64,000 nt of DNA from Oscillospiraceae bacterium (GTDB lineage: Bacteria > Bacillota > Clostridia > UBA1381 > UBA9506). Positions 28,228 to 36,453 of this stretch are shown here, one piece after another (position 1 is the first letter of the stretch; each line of letters begins with the position of its first letter). Below the pieces are notes generated by a model. That model searched no databases and was not told the origin of the DNA. It saw only the letters and a list, made by a program, of their open reading frames with translations. The DNA lies in the NCBI GenBank assembly GCA_015068905.1, contig SVJQ01000003.1, forward strand, positions 1-64,000. The letters are read 5' to 3'. The translations under genes were made by a program, and so were the position numbers.

Positions 28228-28376
28228 GCCTTCCCCGATTCGCCTCCCTTGCCTAAAGGGAGGGGGACCAAACGTAGTTTGGTGGAGGGATTTTGAGAAG
28301 GCGGTGGATGAGGCAGAGGCTGTAGGGAATGCATTGATGCATTCCGAAGCGGAACGGATAAATCCGTTCCCTACAG
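28228..28376. repeat. Palindromic intergenic repeat cluster
   Basis: Begins CTTCCCC/CGCCTCCC, contains GACCAAACGTAGTTTGGTGG (a perfect inner palindrome) and a module bounded by GTAGGGAATG and TTCCCTAC that holds CGGAACGGATAAATCCGTTCC. Related modules recur at 31.84-32.33, 35.6-35.77 and 36.07-36.39 kb. The rest of the gap to 28,500 holds no gene. Confidence 0.7.
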
Positions 28377-28509
28377 AAAATAACAATGTATTATCAGAAA
28401 TTCCGTACTTGCTTTCAGTAATAATGTACAGCAATGTACGTTGTTATATAGATTTGTAACAGCGATAAAACGGTAGTTTTACAATTTTATTACAGTTGCA
28501 AATCAGGCA

Positions 28510-28538
28510 TTGACTATCACAAAAACATGTGGTACAAT
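28510..28538 (+). promoter_or_regulatory. Promoter of the SLH protein gene
   Basis: TTGACT (28510-28515) and TACAAT (28533-28538), 17-bp spacer. It gives a leader of about 120 bases before a strong GGGAGGA site, as often seen for highly expressed surface-layer genes. Confidence 0.8.
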
Positions 28539-28666
28539 CAATGCATAAGGATGGGATAACTGTCCTTCTATACGTGTTTCTCGTTTTTGAAAGAGGAATG
28601 AGTTACACCTAACCAATAGCTCTTTCAATAAAAATAAAAAAATATTATAAGGGAGGATTTGAGACT

Positions 28667-31600
28667 ATGAAAAATCTCAAAAGACTGATGTCAGTAGTTT
28701 TGAGCGTTGTTATGCTGCTGAGCTTTGTTATCAGCACCAGCGCTGCAACATTCACTGACGTCGCAGAAACTGACAATGCTTTCGAAGCAATCGAAGTTCT
28801 GGCCGCTCTCGAAATCTTAGAGGGTAAAGAAGCTGGCGTATTCGATCCGGAAGCAAACATCAAGAGATCTGAGTTCGCTGCAGTTATCTGCAGAGCTATG
28901 AACCAGTCTCCGGTTGGCGTTGCAACCTTCGTCGATGTTCCCGAAGATCATTGGGCATATGACTACATCGCATGGGCTGCTTCCCAGAACATCGTTAAAG
29001 GTAAAGGCGAAGGCAAGTTCGATCCCGATGCTAACGTTACATACAACGAAGCAATCACCATGATCGTTCGTGCTATGGGCTACGAATACTACGTAGAAGA
29101 ATACCTGGGCGGCTTCCCGACAGGTTACACCAGAATCGCTGGTTCCTACAAAATCGATGCTGGCGTTAACACCTCTAACGGTAACGCAGCTGCTAGCCGT
29201 GCAGACGTTGCACAGTTAGTATACAACGCATTCGAAGCTCCGCTGATGGACTACTCCTACGCTATCGGCAACGATACCGAGTATGTTATCTACAACGGTT
29301 CTAAGAACGTTGACTACGAAAAGAGAACTCTGCTCTCTTACTATGCTGACCTCTACAAGTTCAAAGCAACTGTAGACAACACATTTAAGAACAGCTCCGC
29401 TTTAACTGACGCTCGTGGCAATAAGCTGATGAACTTAACCATCCAGTCTACTTACGGCTTCAAAGCTGACCAGTTATATGATGCATTAGATAAGAGACTT
29501 TCTGCTAACCCCGGCCTTGGCGAAACTAACGCATTAAACAACATTATTGCTAACAATGAAGCTTGGGCTAACTACCAGGGTTACACTGTTGATGCTTACA
29601 TCATTCTGAACGAATCTGGCAAGCTTGAAGTTGTTGCTATGGTTCCTGTTACCGCTTCCGGTACTGAACTGGTTATCGAAAACGCTAAAGAAGCTATCAA
29701 CGTAGCTGATTGGGATGGTACCGACTTAACTTTCGAATATGAAGATGAAAACGGTAAGGAAAGAACTCCTGACATTGCTGAAAACGCTGTTGTATATGTT
29801 AACAATATCGTAGTAGGCGCAATCAATGCTAACGCTACTGCTGAATCTTACTTTGAAGCTTTAGAAACTGGCGCATACCCCAGCGTTACTCTGCTTGATT
29901 CTAATGATGACGGCGTATACGACAAAATCTACATGACCAAATACGTTTACGGTATCGTTGAAGAAGTTGATGCTGATTACGAAGTAATCGAAACAACTGC
30001 TAATGACGTATTTGAACTGTCTGAAGACGACACTAAGGACGGTTTCGTTTACACCATCTACAAAGATGGCGAAGAAATCGCTATCAGCGACCTGGTTGCT
30101 GGCGATATGCTGAACATCGTTATTGGTGATGCAAGTTCAAACATTGCTTATGCTACTTTTGACGATGTTTCCAATGCTACTTTCGCTGACATCTATGTAA
30201 CTAACAACACTATCGAATCCAGCGTATCTTCTGTTGGTGGTCAGGGTACTTCTGCCGATCCCTGGAGATACATGATCGATGGCGAAGAATACTACACAGC
30301 AGCTACCGCTATGTGCGGCACATTAGATCCTGCTGATACCGGTATCTTCTACATCACTATTGATGGTTACATCTATGATGTTGACTTCACAAGCACTCAC
30401 AGCGACAACTACGGTTTCATTCTTGAAATGGGTAAAACCAACACAGCATTTGGTACCACCTGGCAGATCAAACTGTTAGACAAAACCAATACTGTAAAGA
30501 CTCTGAACGTTAAAGATACCCTTTTCGTAACTATCGACAAAGACGTTACAGGTTCTCCTTTAACAGTTACTTCTGTTGCATATGACAGACGTCAGTTCAA
30601 AGCAACTGATGGCAAATTAAATCCGATTATGGAAGAAATTCGCAGCTACACATACGGTACTTCCGCTGCTAATGCTGCTTCAAAGCTTGGTAAGAGAATG
30701 GTAACTTTCAAAGAAGTTAACGGCGAAATCACTGAGCTGGTATTTGCTACCGCATATGCTCCTTCTACTGTTAGAGACTTCAACGTTACTTCTGCTGGTC
30801 CTCAGTACTACAACGGCAAAGCTGGTCGTCTGGGCAACATGGAAATGTTAGACAGCTCTGTTCTGTTCTTCGCTCCTGATGCTGCAGCTGCATATGCTAT
30901 GACTGCTGATGCTGATAACGATGGTACTGATGATTCTTACGAATTAGATGTTGATAAAGTTCAGGTTTACGCTCAGAGCGGCCTGAAAGACACTCAGAAC
31001 TACACTGGTATGCTGTACAATGTTGATGCTAACCGTGCATTCGGTGCTGCGCTGATCACAGCTGGCATGACCTTCGCTGGTGATGCTAACGCTCTGGCAG
31101 TAATCACAAGCGTATCTAAAGGCTTGGATGCAGCTGGCAACAGCACAACTGTTCTGACTCTGATGCAGTCTGGTGAAACCAAGTCTATCGCAGTTAGCGA
31201 TCAGTATAGTGATGCTTTTGATGTAACCAACGCTGATCCTGGTGACGTTATCCAGTACACCTTAAACGCTTCTGAAGAAATCAACAAGATTGAAGCAGTT
31301 TATGACATCTCCGCTAAACAGCTGATGAAGACTGGTACTGCTAACGACATCGAGTTCAAGATGGGTGTTGTTACTGAAAATACCGGCAAGGTAATCGCTC
31401 TGGATCAGAAAGATGTACCTGCAGGTCTTATCACTCCTAGCAATCCTTCTAACGATGCAGTTCTGGCTTGGGATCTGGCTGACGATTGCACAAACGTTCT
31501 GTACAACACAGATCGTGCAGGCAAAGCAAATGCATTCAACGCTAAGAGCGGCACAGCTTACATTAGAGCTTACAAGGCTGACGCTTCTACTGATGCCTTC

Positions 31601-31765
31601 ACAACTGATGCTTACGTAGCAGTTGTAAGAATGGTTGATGGCGTTGTTGTTGACGTAGTTGCTTATCAGTATGCTGAAGATACTCTGCAGACTTATGTAG
31701 ATGCTACCACTACAGCTGCTGAATTCACCGACCTGTTCACAACAGCTGGTGCAATTTACGCTTAA
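28667..31765 (+). CDS. S-layer homology (SLH) domain surface protein
   Basis: 1032 residues. Residues 1-27 are a signal peptide (KRLMSVVLSVVMLLSFVIST, then SAA). Three SLH units follow: FTDVAETDNAFEAIEVLAAL (about 29-75), FVDVPEDHWAYDYIAWAASQ (about 88-135) and a weaker one to about residue 190, which anchor proteins to wall polymers. The rest (about 200-1032) is acidic, Ala/Asp/Thr-rich and beta-rich with no enzyme motif. Codon use is strikingly uniform (GTT, GCT, AAC, GAA), a sign of very high expression, so this is a candidate main S-layer protein. Confidence 0.88.
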   Translation: MKNLKRLMSVVLSVVMLLSFVISTSAATFTDVAETDNAFEAIEVLAALEILEGKEAGVFDPEANIKRSEFAAVICRAMNQSPVGVATFVDVPEDHWAYDYIAWAASQNIVKGKGEGKFDPDANVTYNEAITMIVRAMGYEYYVEEYLGGFPTGYTRIAGSYKIDAGVNTSNGNAAASRADVAQLVYNAFEAPLMDYSYAIGNDTEYVIYNGSKNVDYEKRTLLSYYADLYKFKATVDNTFKNSSALTDARGNKLMNLTIQSTYGFKADQLYDALDKRLSANPGLGETNALNNIIANNEAWANYQGYTVDAYIILNESGKLEVVAMVPVTASGTELVIENAKEAINVADWDGTDLTFEYEDENGKERTPDIAENAVVYVNNIVVGAINANATAESYFEALETGAYPSVTLLDSNDDGVYDKIYMTKYVYGIVEEVDADYEVIETTANDVFELSEDDTKDGFVYTIYKDGEEIAISDLVAGDMLNIVIGDASSNIAYATFDDVSNATFADIYVTNNTIESSVSSVGGQGTSADPWRYMIDGEEYYTAATAMCGTLDPADTGIFYITIDGYIYDVDFTSTHSDNYGFILEMGKTNTAFGTTWQIKLLDKTNTVKTLNVKDTLFVTIDKDVTGSPLTVTSVAYDRRQFKATDGKLNPIMEEIRSYTYGTSAANAASKLGKRMVTFKEVNGEITELVFATAYAPSTVRDFNVTSAGPQYYNGKAGRLGNMEMLDSSVLFFAPDAAAAYAMTADADNDGTDDSYELDVDKVQVYAQSGLKDTQNYTGMLYNVDANRAFGAALITAGMTFAGDANALAVITSVSKGLDAAGNSTTVLTLMQSGETKSIAVSDQYSDAFDVTNADPGDVIQYTLNASEEINKIEAVYDISAKQLMKTGTANDIEFKMGVVTENTGKVIALDQKDVPAGLITPSNPSNDAVLAWDLADDCTNVLYNTDRAGKANAFNAKSGTAYIRAYKADASTDAFTTDAYVAVVRMVDGVVVDVVAYQYAEDTLQTYVDATTTAAEFTDLFTTAGAIYA

Positions 31766-31792
31766 GTCTTTTAGCTTGAAAAAAGCTTAATA

Positions 31793-31827
31793 AAGAAGCA
31801 TGGCGCAAGCCATGCTTCTTTTTTTGC
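31793..31827 (+). terminator. Terminator of the SLH gene
   Basis: AAGAAGCATGGC/GCCATGCTTCTT around GCAA, followed by a run of T. Confidence 0.9.
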
Positions 31828-31837
31828 ATCCTATTAC

Positions 31838-32335
31838 CTTGGCTCCCTCATCAAAGGGAGCTGTCGAACGTAGTGAGACTGAGGGAGAGAAAATGACATT
31901 GAAAAATGTTGGTGCGGAGGATTCTCACAACATTGTAGGGGAGGGTCTCCGCGCCCTCCCGAAGGACGGGCGGGGCTGGAATCCCGCCCCTACGATATAG
32001 ATGAATGTTTGTAGGGGTCATTCACGAATGACCCGCGGGCGATTCTTGAATCGCCCCTACATTTTTTATACCGTAACCGTAGGGCAGGGGCTTGCTCCTG
32101 CCGAAAAAGCCTTCCCCTTTGGAGCACTGTCTAAATCTATGATTTAGCAAACAGTGCCCATGGCAAAACGTCCCAAGAGCGCGTAGCGCGATTGGATGAC
32201 GTTGACGGCTGAGGGGAAGGGGGACCACCATAGGTGGTGGGTGAGGTGGAAATGTAGGGAATGGCGGTTTCCGACATTCCAAAAGCGGTGCATCGTAAAC
32301 GCTGCACCCTGCTACACCTCATCAGTCTCGCTTGC
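31838..32335. repeat. Block of modular palindromic repeats
   Basis: Holds a GGCTCCCTC...GAGGGAG unit (31841-31888), a long GTAGGGG...CCCCTAC unit (31935-32060) with inner palindromes GGGTCATTCACGAATGACCC and GGGCGATTCTTGAATCGCCC, and a CTTCCCCTTTGGAG unit with its complement GAGGGGAAGG (about 32108-32220). Short open frames here are products of the repeats, not genes. Confidence 0.75.
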
Positions 32336-32362
32336 TCGACAGTTTATCCCTGCCTTAAACCC

Positions 32363-32391
32363 TTGACAATTTGCACAATAAATGGTATGAT
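32363..32391 (+). promoter_or_regulatory. Promoter of kduI-kduD
   Basis: TTGACA (32363-32368) and TATGAT (32386-32391), 17-bp spacer. Confidence 0.8.
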
Positions 32392-32485
32392 AAATATGTA
32401 TGATAAAAATTTCCTTTGGTCAATATTATGGGAAATTTATTACATTGTTTAATTAAAAAATAACATAAAGAAGGAGAAACGAAAA

Positions 32486-33316
32486 ATGGAAATCAGAAAC
32501 GCCACAAATCCCAGAGATTTTAAACACTACACAACCGAAACTCTGCGTGAAGAGTTTTTAATCACCGGTCTTTTCACCGCTGACAATGTGAAGATGGTTT
32601 ACAGCCACATTGACAGAATCATCACCGGTGGTGCAATGCCCGTTAACAAAAAGCTCACCGTTGAAGCCGGTAAAGAGCTTGCTGCTACATATTTCTTAGA
32701 GCGCCGTGAAATGGGTATCATCAACGTTGGTGGCCCCGGTAAAATTACCGTTGACGGCACCGAATATGAAATGAAAGAACGTGACGGTCTCTACATTGGT
32801 ATGGGCAACCGTGACATCGTTATGGAAAGTGCTGACGCTAAGAATCCTGCTAAGTTCTACATCAGCTCCTGCCCGGCTCACAAAAGCTATCCCAACGTTA
32901 AAATTGACATTGCTAAGGCTAAGAAAGTTCCCTGTGGCAGTGCAGAAGATGCTAACAAGCGTGTTATCAACCAGTACATTCACCCTGAAGTATTAGACAC
33001 CTGTCAGCTCTCCATGGGTCTGACCAATCTGGAACCGGGTTCTGTTTGGAACACCATGCCCAGCCACACTCATGACCGTCGTATGGAAGTTTATCTCTAC
33101 ATCGACATGGGTGAAAACGATGCTGTATTCCACATGATGGGTCAGCCTCAGGAAACCCGCCACATCATTATGCACAATGAAGAAGCTGTTATCAGCCCCA
33201 GCTGGTCTATCCACTCCGGCGTTGGTACCAAGAACTACTCCTTCATCTGGGCTATGTGCGGTGAAAATCAGGAATTCACCGATATGGACGGTATTGAAAC
33301 AAAAGACTTAAGATAA
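32486..33316 (+). CDS. kduI: 5-keto 4-deoxyuronate isomerase
   Basis: 276 residues behind AAGGAGAAAC. The cupin-type enzyme is recognised by [30 protein letters not shown] and the metal-binding [15 protein letters not shown] (His and Glu ligands). It converts 5-dehydro-4-deoxyglucuronate to 2,5-diketo-3-deoxygluconate in the breakdown of pectin and other uronic-acid polymers. kduD follows after 25 bp. Codon bias suggests strong expression. No regulator lies alongside. Confidence 0.96.
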   Translation: MEIRNATNPRDFKHYTTETLREEFLITGLFTADNVKMVYSHIDRIITGGAMPVNKKLTVEAGKELAATYFLERREMGIINVGGPGKITVDGTEYEMKERDGLYIGMGNRDIVMESADAKNPAKFYISSCPAHKSYPNVKIDIAKAKKVPCGSAEDANKRVINQYIHPEVLDTCQLSMGLTNLEPGSVWNTMPSHTHDRRMEVYLYIDMGENDAVFHMMGQPQETRHIIMHNEEAVISPSWSIHSGVGTKNYSFIWAMCGENQEFTDMDGIETKDLR

Positions 33317-33341
33317 TTATAATTTACAGGAGGAACAGACA

Positions 33342-34139
33342 ATGACTATGAATGATTTTCGCTTAGACGGTAAAATTGCTCTGGTTACCGGCGCATCCTA
33401 CGGTATCGGCTTTGCTATTGCTTCCGGTTTTGCCGCTGCAGGCGCAAAAATCGTGTTTAACGACATTAATCAGGAATTGGTAGACAAGGGCTTGGCTGCT
33501 TACAAAGAAGCCGGTATCGAAGCTCATGGCTACGTTTGTGACGTAACCAGTGAAGAACAGGTTAATAACCTTGTTGCAACTATTGAAAAAGAAGTTGGCG
33601 TAATTGACATCTTAGTTAACAACGCCGGCATCATTAAGCGTATCCCCATGTGCGATATGACTGCTGAAGATTTCAGAAAGGTTATCGATGTTGACTTAAA
33701 CGCACCTTTCATTGTTGCAAAAGCTGTTATTCCGTCCATGATTAAAAAGGGTCACGGTAAAATTATTAACATCTGCTCTATGATGAGCGAACTGGGTCGT
33801 GAAACCGTTTCTGCATACGCTGCAGCTAAGGGCGGCCTGAAGATGCTGACTCGTAACATCTGCTCTGAGTATGGTGAATACAACATTCAGTGTAACGGTA
33901 TTGGACCTGGTTACATTGAAACACCCCAGACTGCACCCCTGCGTGAAAGACAGGCTGACGGTTCCCGTCATCCCTTTGACCAGTTTATTGTTGCTAAGAC
34001 TCCGGCTGCTCGTTGGGGTAAACCGGAAGAACTGCAGGGTCCTGCTGTGTTCTTAGCATCTGATGCTTCTAACTTTGTAAACGGTCACATTCTCTACGTT
34101 GACGGTGGTATCTTAGCATACATCGGCAAACAGCCCTGA
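33342..34139 (+). CDS. kduD: 2-deoxy-D-gluconate 3-dehydrogenase (SDR family)
   Basis: 265 residues behind AGGAGGAAC. The SDR cofactor loop TGASYGIGFAIA, the NNAG motif (LVNNAGIIKR) and the catalytic Ser/Tyr/Lys (SMMSELG...YAAAKGG) are present. Together with kduI it completes the pathway from unsaturated uronate monomers to 2-keto-3-deoxygluconate. Other SDR substrates are possible, but the kduI linkage makes KduD the best call. Confidence 0.93.
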   Translation: MTMNDFRLDGKIALVTGASYGIGFAIASGFAAAGAKIVFNDINQELVDKGLAAYKEAGIEAHGYVCDVTSEEQVNNLVATIEKEVGVIDILVNNAGIIKRIPMCDMTAEDFRKVIDVDLNAPFIVAKAVIPSMIKKGHGKIINICSMMSELGRETVSAYAAAKGGLKMLTRNICSEYGEYNIQCNGIGPGYIETPQTAPLRERQADGSRHPFDQFIVAKTPAARWGKPEELQGPAVFLASDASNFVNGHILYVDGGILAYIGKQP

Positions 34140-34162
34140 TCGTGATACATAAGTAGCCTGAT

Positions 34163-34200
34163 AAACGGATAAGTTAAACCCTTTTTAACTTATCCGTTTT
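34163..34200 (+). terminator. Terminator after kduD
   Basis: AAACGGATAAGTTAAA and its complement around CCC, followed by TTTT. Confidence 0.85.
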
Positions 34201-34249
34201 GTGTTAATTAAGTGTTTTTGCAGAATTTTGAAAGAGTAGAGGGAGAAGA

Positions 34250-35596
34250 ATGAAGCCAAAAAATATATATCAAATGTATTTGCGAATGTTCACACCGTCA
34301 GGCACTCTTGCCGCAGCGGAAGAAATGATTCCTTATCTTGCTGATTTGGGCATTGATTGCATATATTTAAGCGCCTTAAATCAGGCAGATGATGCGCAGG
34401 AGGGTCAAAGCCCCAGACAGCTTAAATCAGGCATTGGCAACCCCAAAAACCCGTACCGCATCACGGATTATTATGCTGTTGATGAGGAATATGGCAATAT
34501 GGAGGATTTGAAGCGTTTTGTGGAGTCCTGTCATCGTGCGAATATTAAGGTTTTAATTGACCTTGTGTATATGCATTGCGGTCCGAATGCTGTTTTCATT
34601 AAGGAACATCCCAATTTTGTCAAGCGCGACGAGAACGGAGACATTCAGTGTACAAGCTATGGCTTTCCTCTCATTAACATTGATAATCCCGAACTTAGAG
34701 AATATCTGTGGGCGAATATGGAATTCTATCTGACCGAGATTAAGGCAGACGGCTTCCGCTGCGATGTGGCAGAAGAGGTTCCCTTAGACTTCTGGAAAGA
34801 GGCTGTTCGTCGCTTAAAGAAAATTAAACCCGATTTAATTATGCTTGACGAGGGTGGAATCCCTGATTATTTAGAGGCTTTTGACCTTTTGTATGGTGGC
34901 GGTCTTGAGGGCGCTATCAATCGTGTATTCCACAACAAGCAAAATTCCAAAAAGGCACACAAGGTGGATGCTTACCACTTCCGCCCGTTAGATGCCGAAA
35001 CGGTATACAATGCTGAACACATTCGCACAGCTTGGGAGAAATCCCACGAAAAAACGCCCCTGTGTTCTTCGCTGAATCAGGTAGAAAACCACGACATTGC
35101 AAATGATGCTTACTATGAGCGTTCAGAGGCTCATTTGGGCCACGACGCTGTTGAGGCAATGCTGGCACTTATCTTTACCTTTGATGGCATTCCAATGATT
35201 TTCAACGGCATGGAATTTGCCGACAGCGGCAGACGAACCCTTTGGTACAGCCGCTTTTATTCAGGTGCAATGGTAATTGATTGGAGCAAGCTGGCAACAG
35301 CCGCCGGTCGGGAGCGCTTTGCAATGGTTAAACACATGATTGCTATGAGAAACGGCAGAAAATCTCTGACAGAGGGCGACCTTTCCTGGACAGAACACGA
35401 CAACACCAAAAATGTTCTCGGCTTTACAAGATGCCATGAGCAGGAAAAAACACAGGTGTTTGTCAATGTGACAGCCAAGGTGCAAAAAACAAAAGTGCAG
35501 GGGCCGTTGCCGGGGAAAATTCTGGCCAGCAAAAACGCCTATGTACAGAATGGCTCGATTACGTTGCTGCCCTATGGTTATTTGATTACAGAATAA
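34250..35596 (+). CDS. GH13 alpha-glucanase-family glycosidase
   Basis: 448 residues, cytoplasmic (no signal peptide). The four GH13 regions are visible: KVLIDLVYMHCG (region I, where His lies close to the usual place), GFRCDVAEEV (region II, nucleophile Asp), IMLDEGGIP (region III, acid/base Glu) and VENHDIAND (region IV, Asp). It probably acts on alpha-glucan oligosaccharides. The precise specificity cannot be told. It has no close partner genes. Confidence 0.85.
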   Translation: MKPKNIYQMYLRMFTPSGTLAAAEEMIPYLADLGIDCIYLSALNQADDAQEGQSPRQLKSGIGNPKNPYRITDYYAVDEEYGNMEDLKRFVESCHRANIKVLIDLVYMHCGPNAVFIKEHPNFVKRDENGDIQCTSYGFPLINIDNPELREYLWANMEFYLTEIKADGFRCDVAEEVPLDFWKEAVRRLKKIKPDLIMLDEGGIPDYLEAFDLLYGGGLEGAINRVFHNKQNSKKAHKVDAYHFRPLDAETVYNAEHIRTAWEKSHEKTPLCSSLNQVENHDIANDAYYERSEAHLGHDAVEAMLALIFTFDGIPMIFNGMEFADSGRRTLWYSRFYSGAMVIDWSKLATAAGRERFAMVKHMIAMRNGRKSLTEGDLSWTEHDNTKNVLGFTRCHEQEKTQVFVNVTAKVQKTKVQGPLPGKILASKNAYVQNGSITLLPYGYLITE

Positions 35597-35599
35597 AGA

Positions 35600-35767
35600 A
35601 CGGGCGGGATGAATCCCGCCCCTACGATATATGTCAATAATTGCAGGGGTCATCCGTGGGTGACCCCTGTATTTTTTCGCGTGCCACAAACGTAGGGCAG
35701 GGGCTTGCTCCTGCCGAAACGGTGTCACATTCTGTGACAAAACGGACGAGCAAGCCCATTCCCTACA
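35600..35767. repeat. Modular palindromic repeat, second copy
   Basis: Contains GGGCGGGATGAATCCCGCCC, AGGGGTCATC...GGTGACCCCT and a CGTAGGGCAGGGGCTTGCTC unit closed by CCCTAC. Same modules as the blocks at 31.9 and 36.1 kb. It ends next to the promoter of the structured RNA. Confidence 0.75.
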
Positions 35768-35774
35768 ATTTTTC

Positions 35775-35803
35775 TTGCCAAACGTAATAACATATGATAT
35801 AAT
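35775..35803 (+). promoter_or_regulatory. Promoter of the structured RNA
   Basis: TTGCCA (35775-35780) and TATAAT (35798-35803), 17-bp spacer; the expected start is at about 35810, the first bases of the closing stem. Confidence 0.75.
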
Positions 35804-35808
35804 AAATA

Positions 35809-35976
35809 TGCTACACAAGTACATAATGATTAAGTCAATAGTGGATGTATTTTTTTACCTTTTGGTAAAAATGCATGCTCTATTTTCACATCCCTGTTGG
35901 CTTGTCGAAATACTTGTGTAGCAACAAAGTGAGCCATGCATTTTTCATGCGTCGGCTCTGGTCGGCGCATTTTTTA
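35809..35976 (+). ncRNA. Structured small RNA, family not identified
   Basis: A perfect 13-bp closing stem (35809-35821 with 35911-35923) starts at the promoter start point. Inside is a second long stem: AAGTCAATAG against CTGTTGGCTT, extended by GGATGT/ACATCC, and an apical hairpin TTTTTACC/GGTAAAAA. After the fold a hairpin with wobble pairs (ATGCGTCGGC/GTCGGCGCAT, about 35947-35970) is followed by TTTTTT, a terminator. No reading frame with a ribosome site lies in it. The rod with an internal bulge recalls 6S RNA, but it is shorter than usual. Confidence 0.65.
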
Positions 35977-36032
35977 ATGCACGGAAAAACATCTCCTTTT
36001 GGAGAATGGTTTGTTTCTCATTTTCACACACG

Positions 36033-36062
36033 AAAAAGGGCGGTTTAAACCGCCCTTTTTCC
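36033..36062. terminator. Palindromic terminator
   Basis: AAAAAGGGCGG and CCGCCCTTTTT around TTTAAA; it works in both directions. No gene is immediately upstream except the structured RNA. Confidence 0.8.
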
Positions 36063-36068
36063 TTTTGT

Positions 36069-36390
36069 GCAGGGGAGGGTCTTTGCGCCCTTCCGAAAGA
36101 TGGGCGGGATGAATCCCGCCCCTACGATATATGAATGTTTGTAGGGGTCATTCACGAATGAACCGCGGGCGATTCTTGAATCGCCCCTACAATTTTTGCT
36201 TTTGTGCGCCGCAATCGTAGGGCAGGGGCTTGCTCCTGCCGAAGCGGTATCACATTCTGCGCTAAAACGGAACGAGCAAGCCCGTTCCCTACAAAATTTG
36301 TGTAATTTACGGTAACCCGTAGGGGAGGGTCTCTGCGCCCCCTACGATATATGAATGTTTGTAGGGGTCATTCGTGAATCGCCCCTACAT
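36069..36390. repeat. Modular palindromic repeats, third and fourth copies
   Basis: 36069-36292 is a full set of modules; 36318-36388 is a shortened copy that jumps from GGTCTCTGCGCCC straight to CCTACGATATATGAATG and lacks the inner ...GACCCGCGGGCGATTC part, as expected of recombination between short repeats. The block lies between two terminators and holds no gene. Confidence 0.75.
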
Positions 36391-36408
36391 TTTTATGCTT
36401 TTAGGCAC

Positions 36409-36442
36409 AAAAAAAGGATGGTCAAAAACCATCCTTTTTTAT
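36409..36442 (-). terminator. Terminator of pckG
   Basis: AAAAAAAGGATGGT and ACCATCCTTTTTT around CAAAA, 11 bp after the pckG stop. Confidence 0.85.
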
Positions 36443-36453
36443 ATGCTGTTACA

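Noticed and set aside
31838-32335. Short open frames between the SLH gene and kduI
   Set aside because: They run through palindromic repeats on both strands, lack ribosome sites and have repeat-derived composition.
35809-35923. Small MITE with 13-bp terminal inverted repeats
   Set aside because: No target-site duplication flanks the repeats, and the promoter and terminator placement fit an RNA gene better. It is not fully excluded.
35809-35976. Assigning the RNA to 6S RNA
   Set aside because: The folded part is about 115 bases, shorter than typical 6S, and the central bubble is small; the identity is left open.
36069-36390. Possible CRISPR array
   Set aside because: The repeated units differ in length, are nested palindromes and have no unique spacers of constant size; no cas genes are near.
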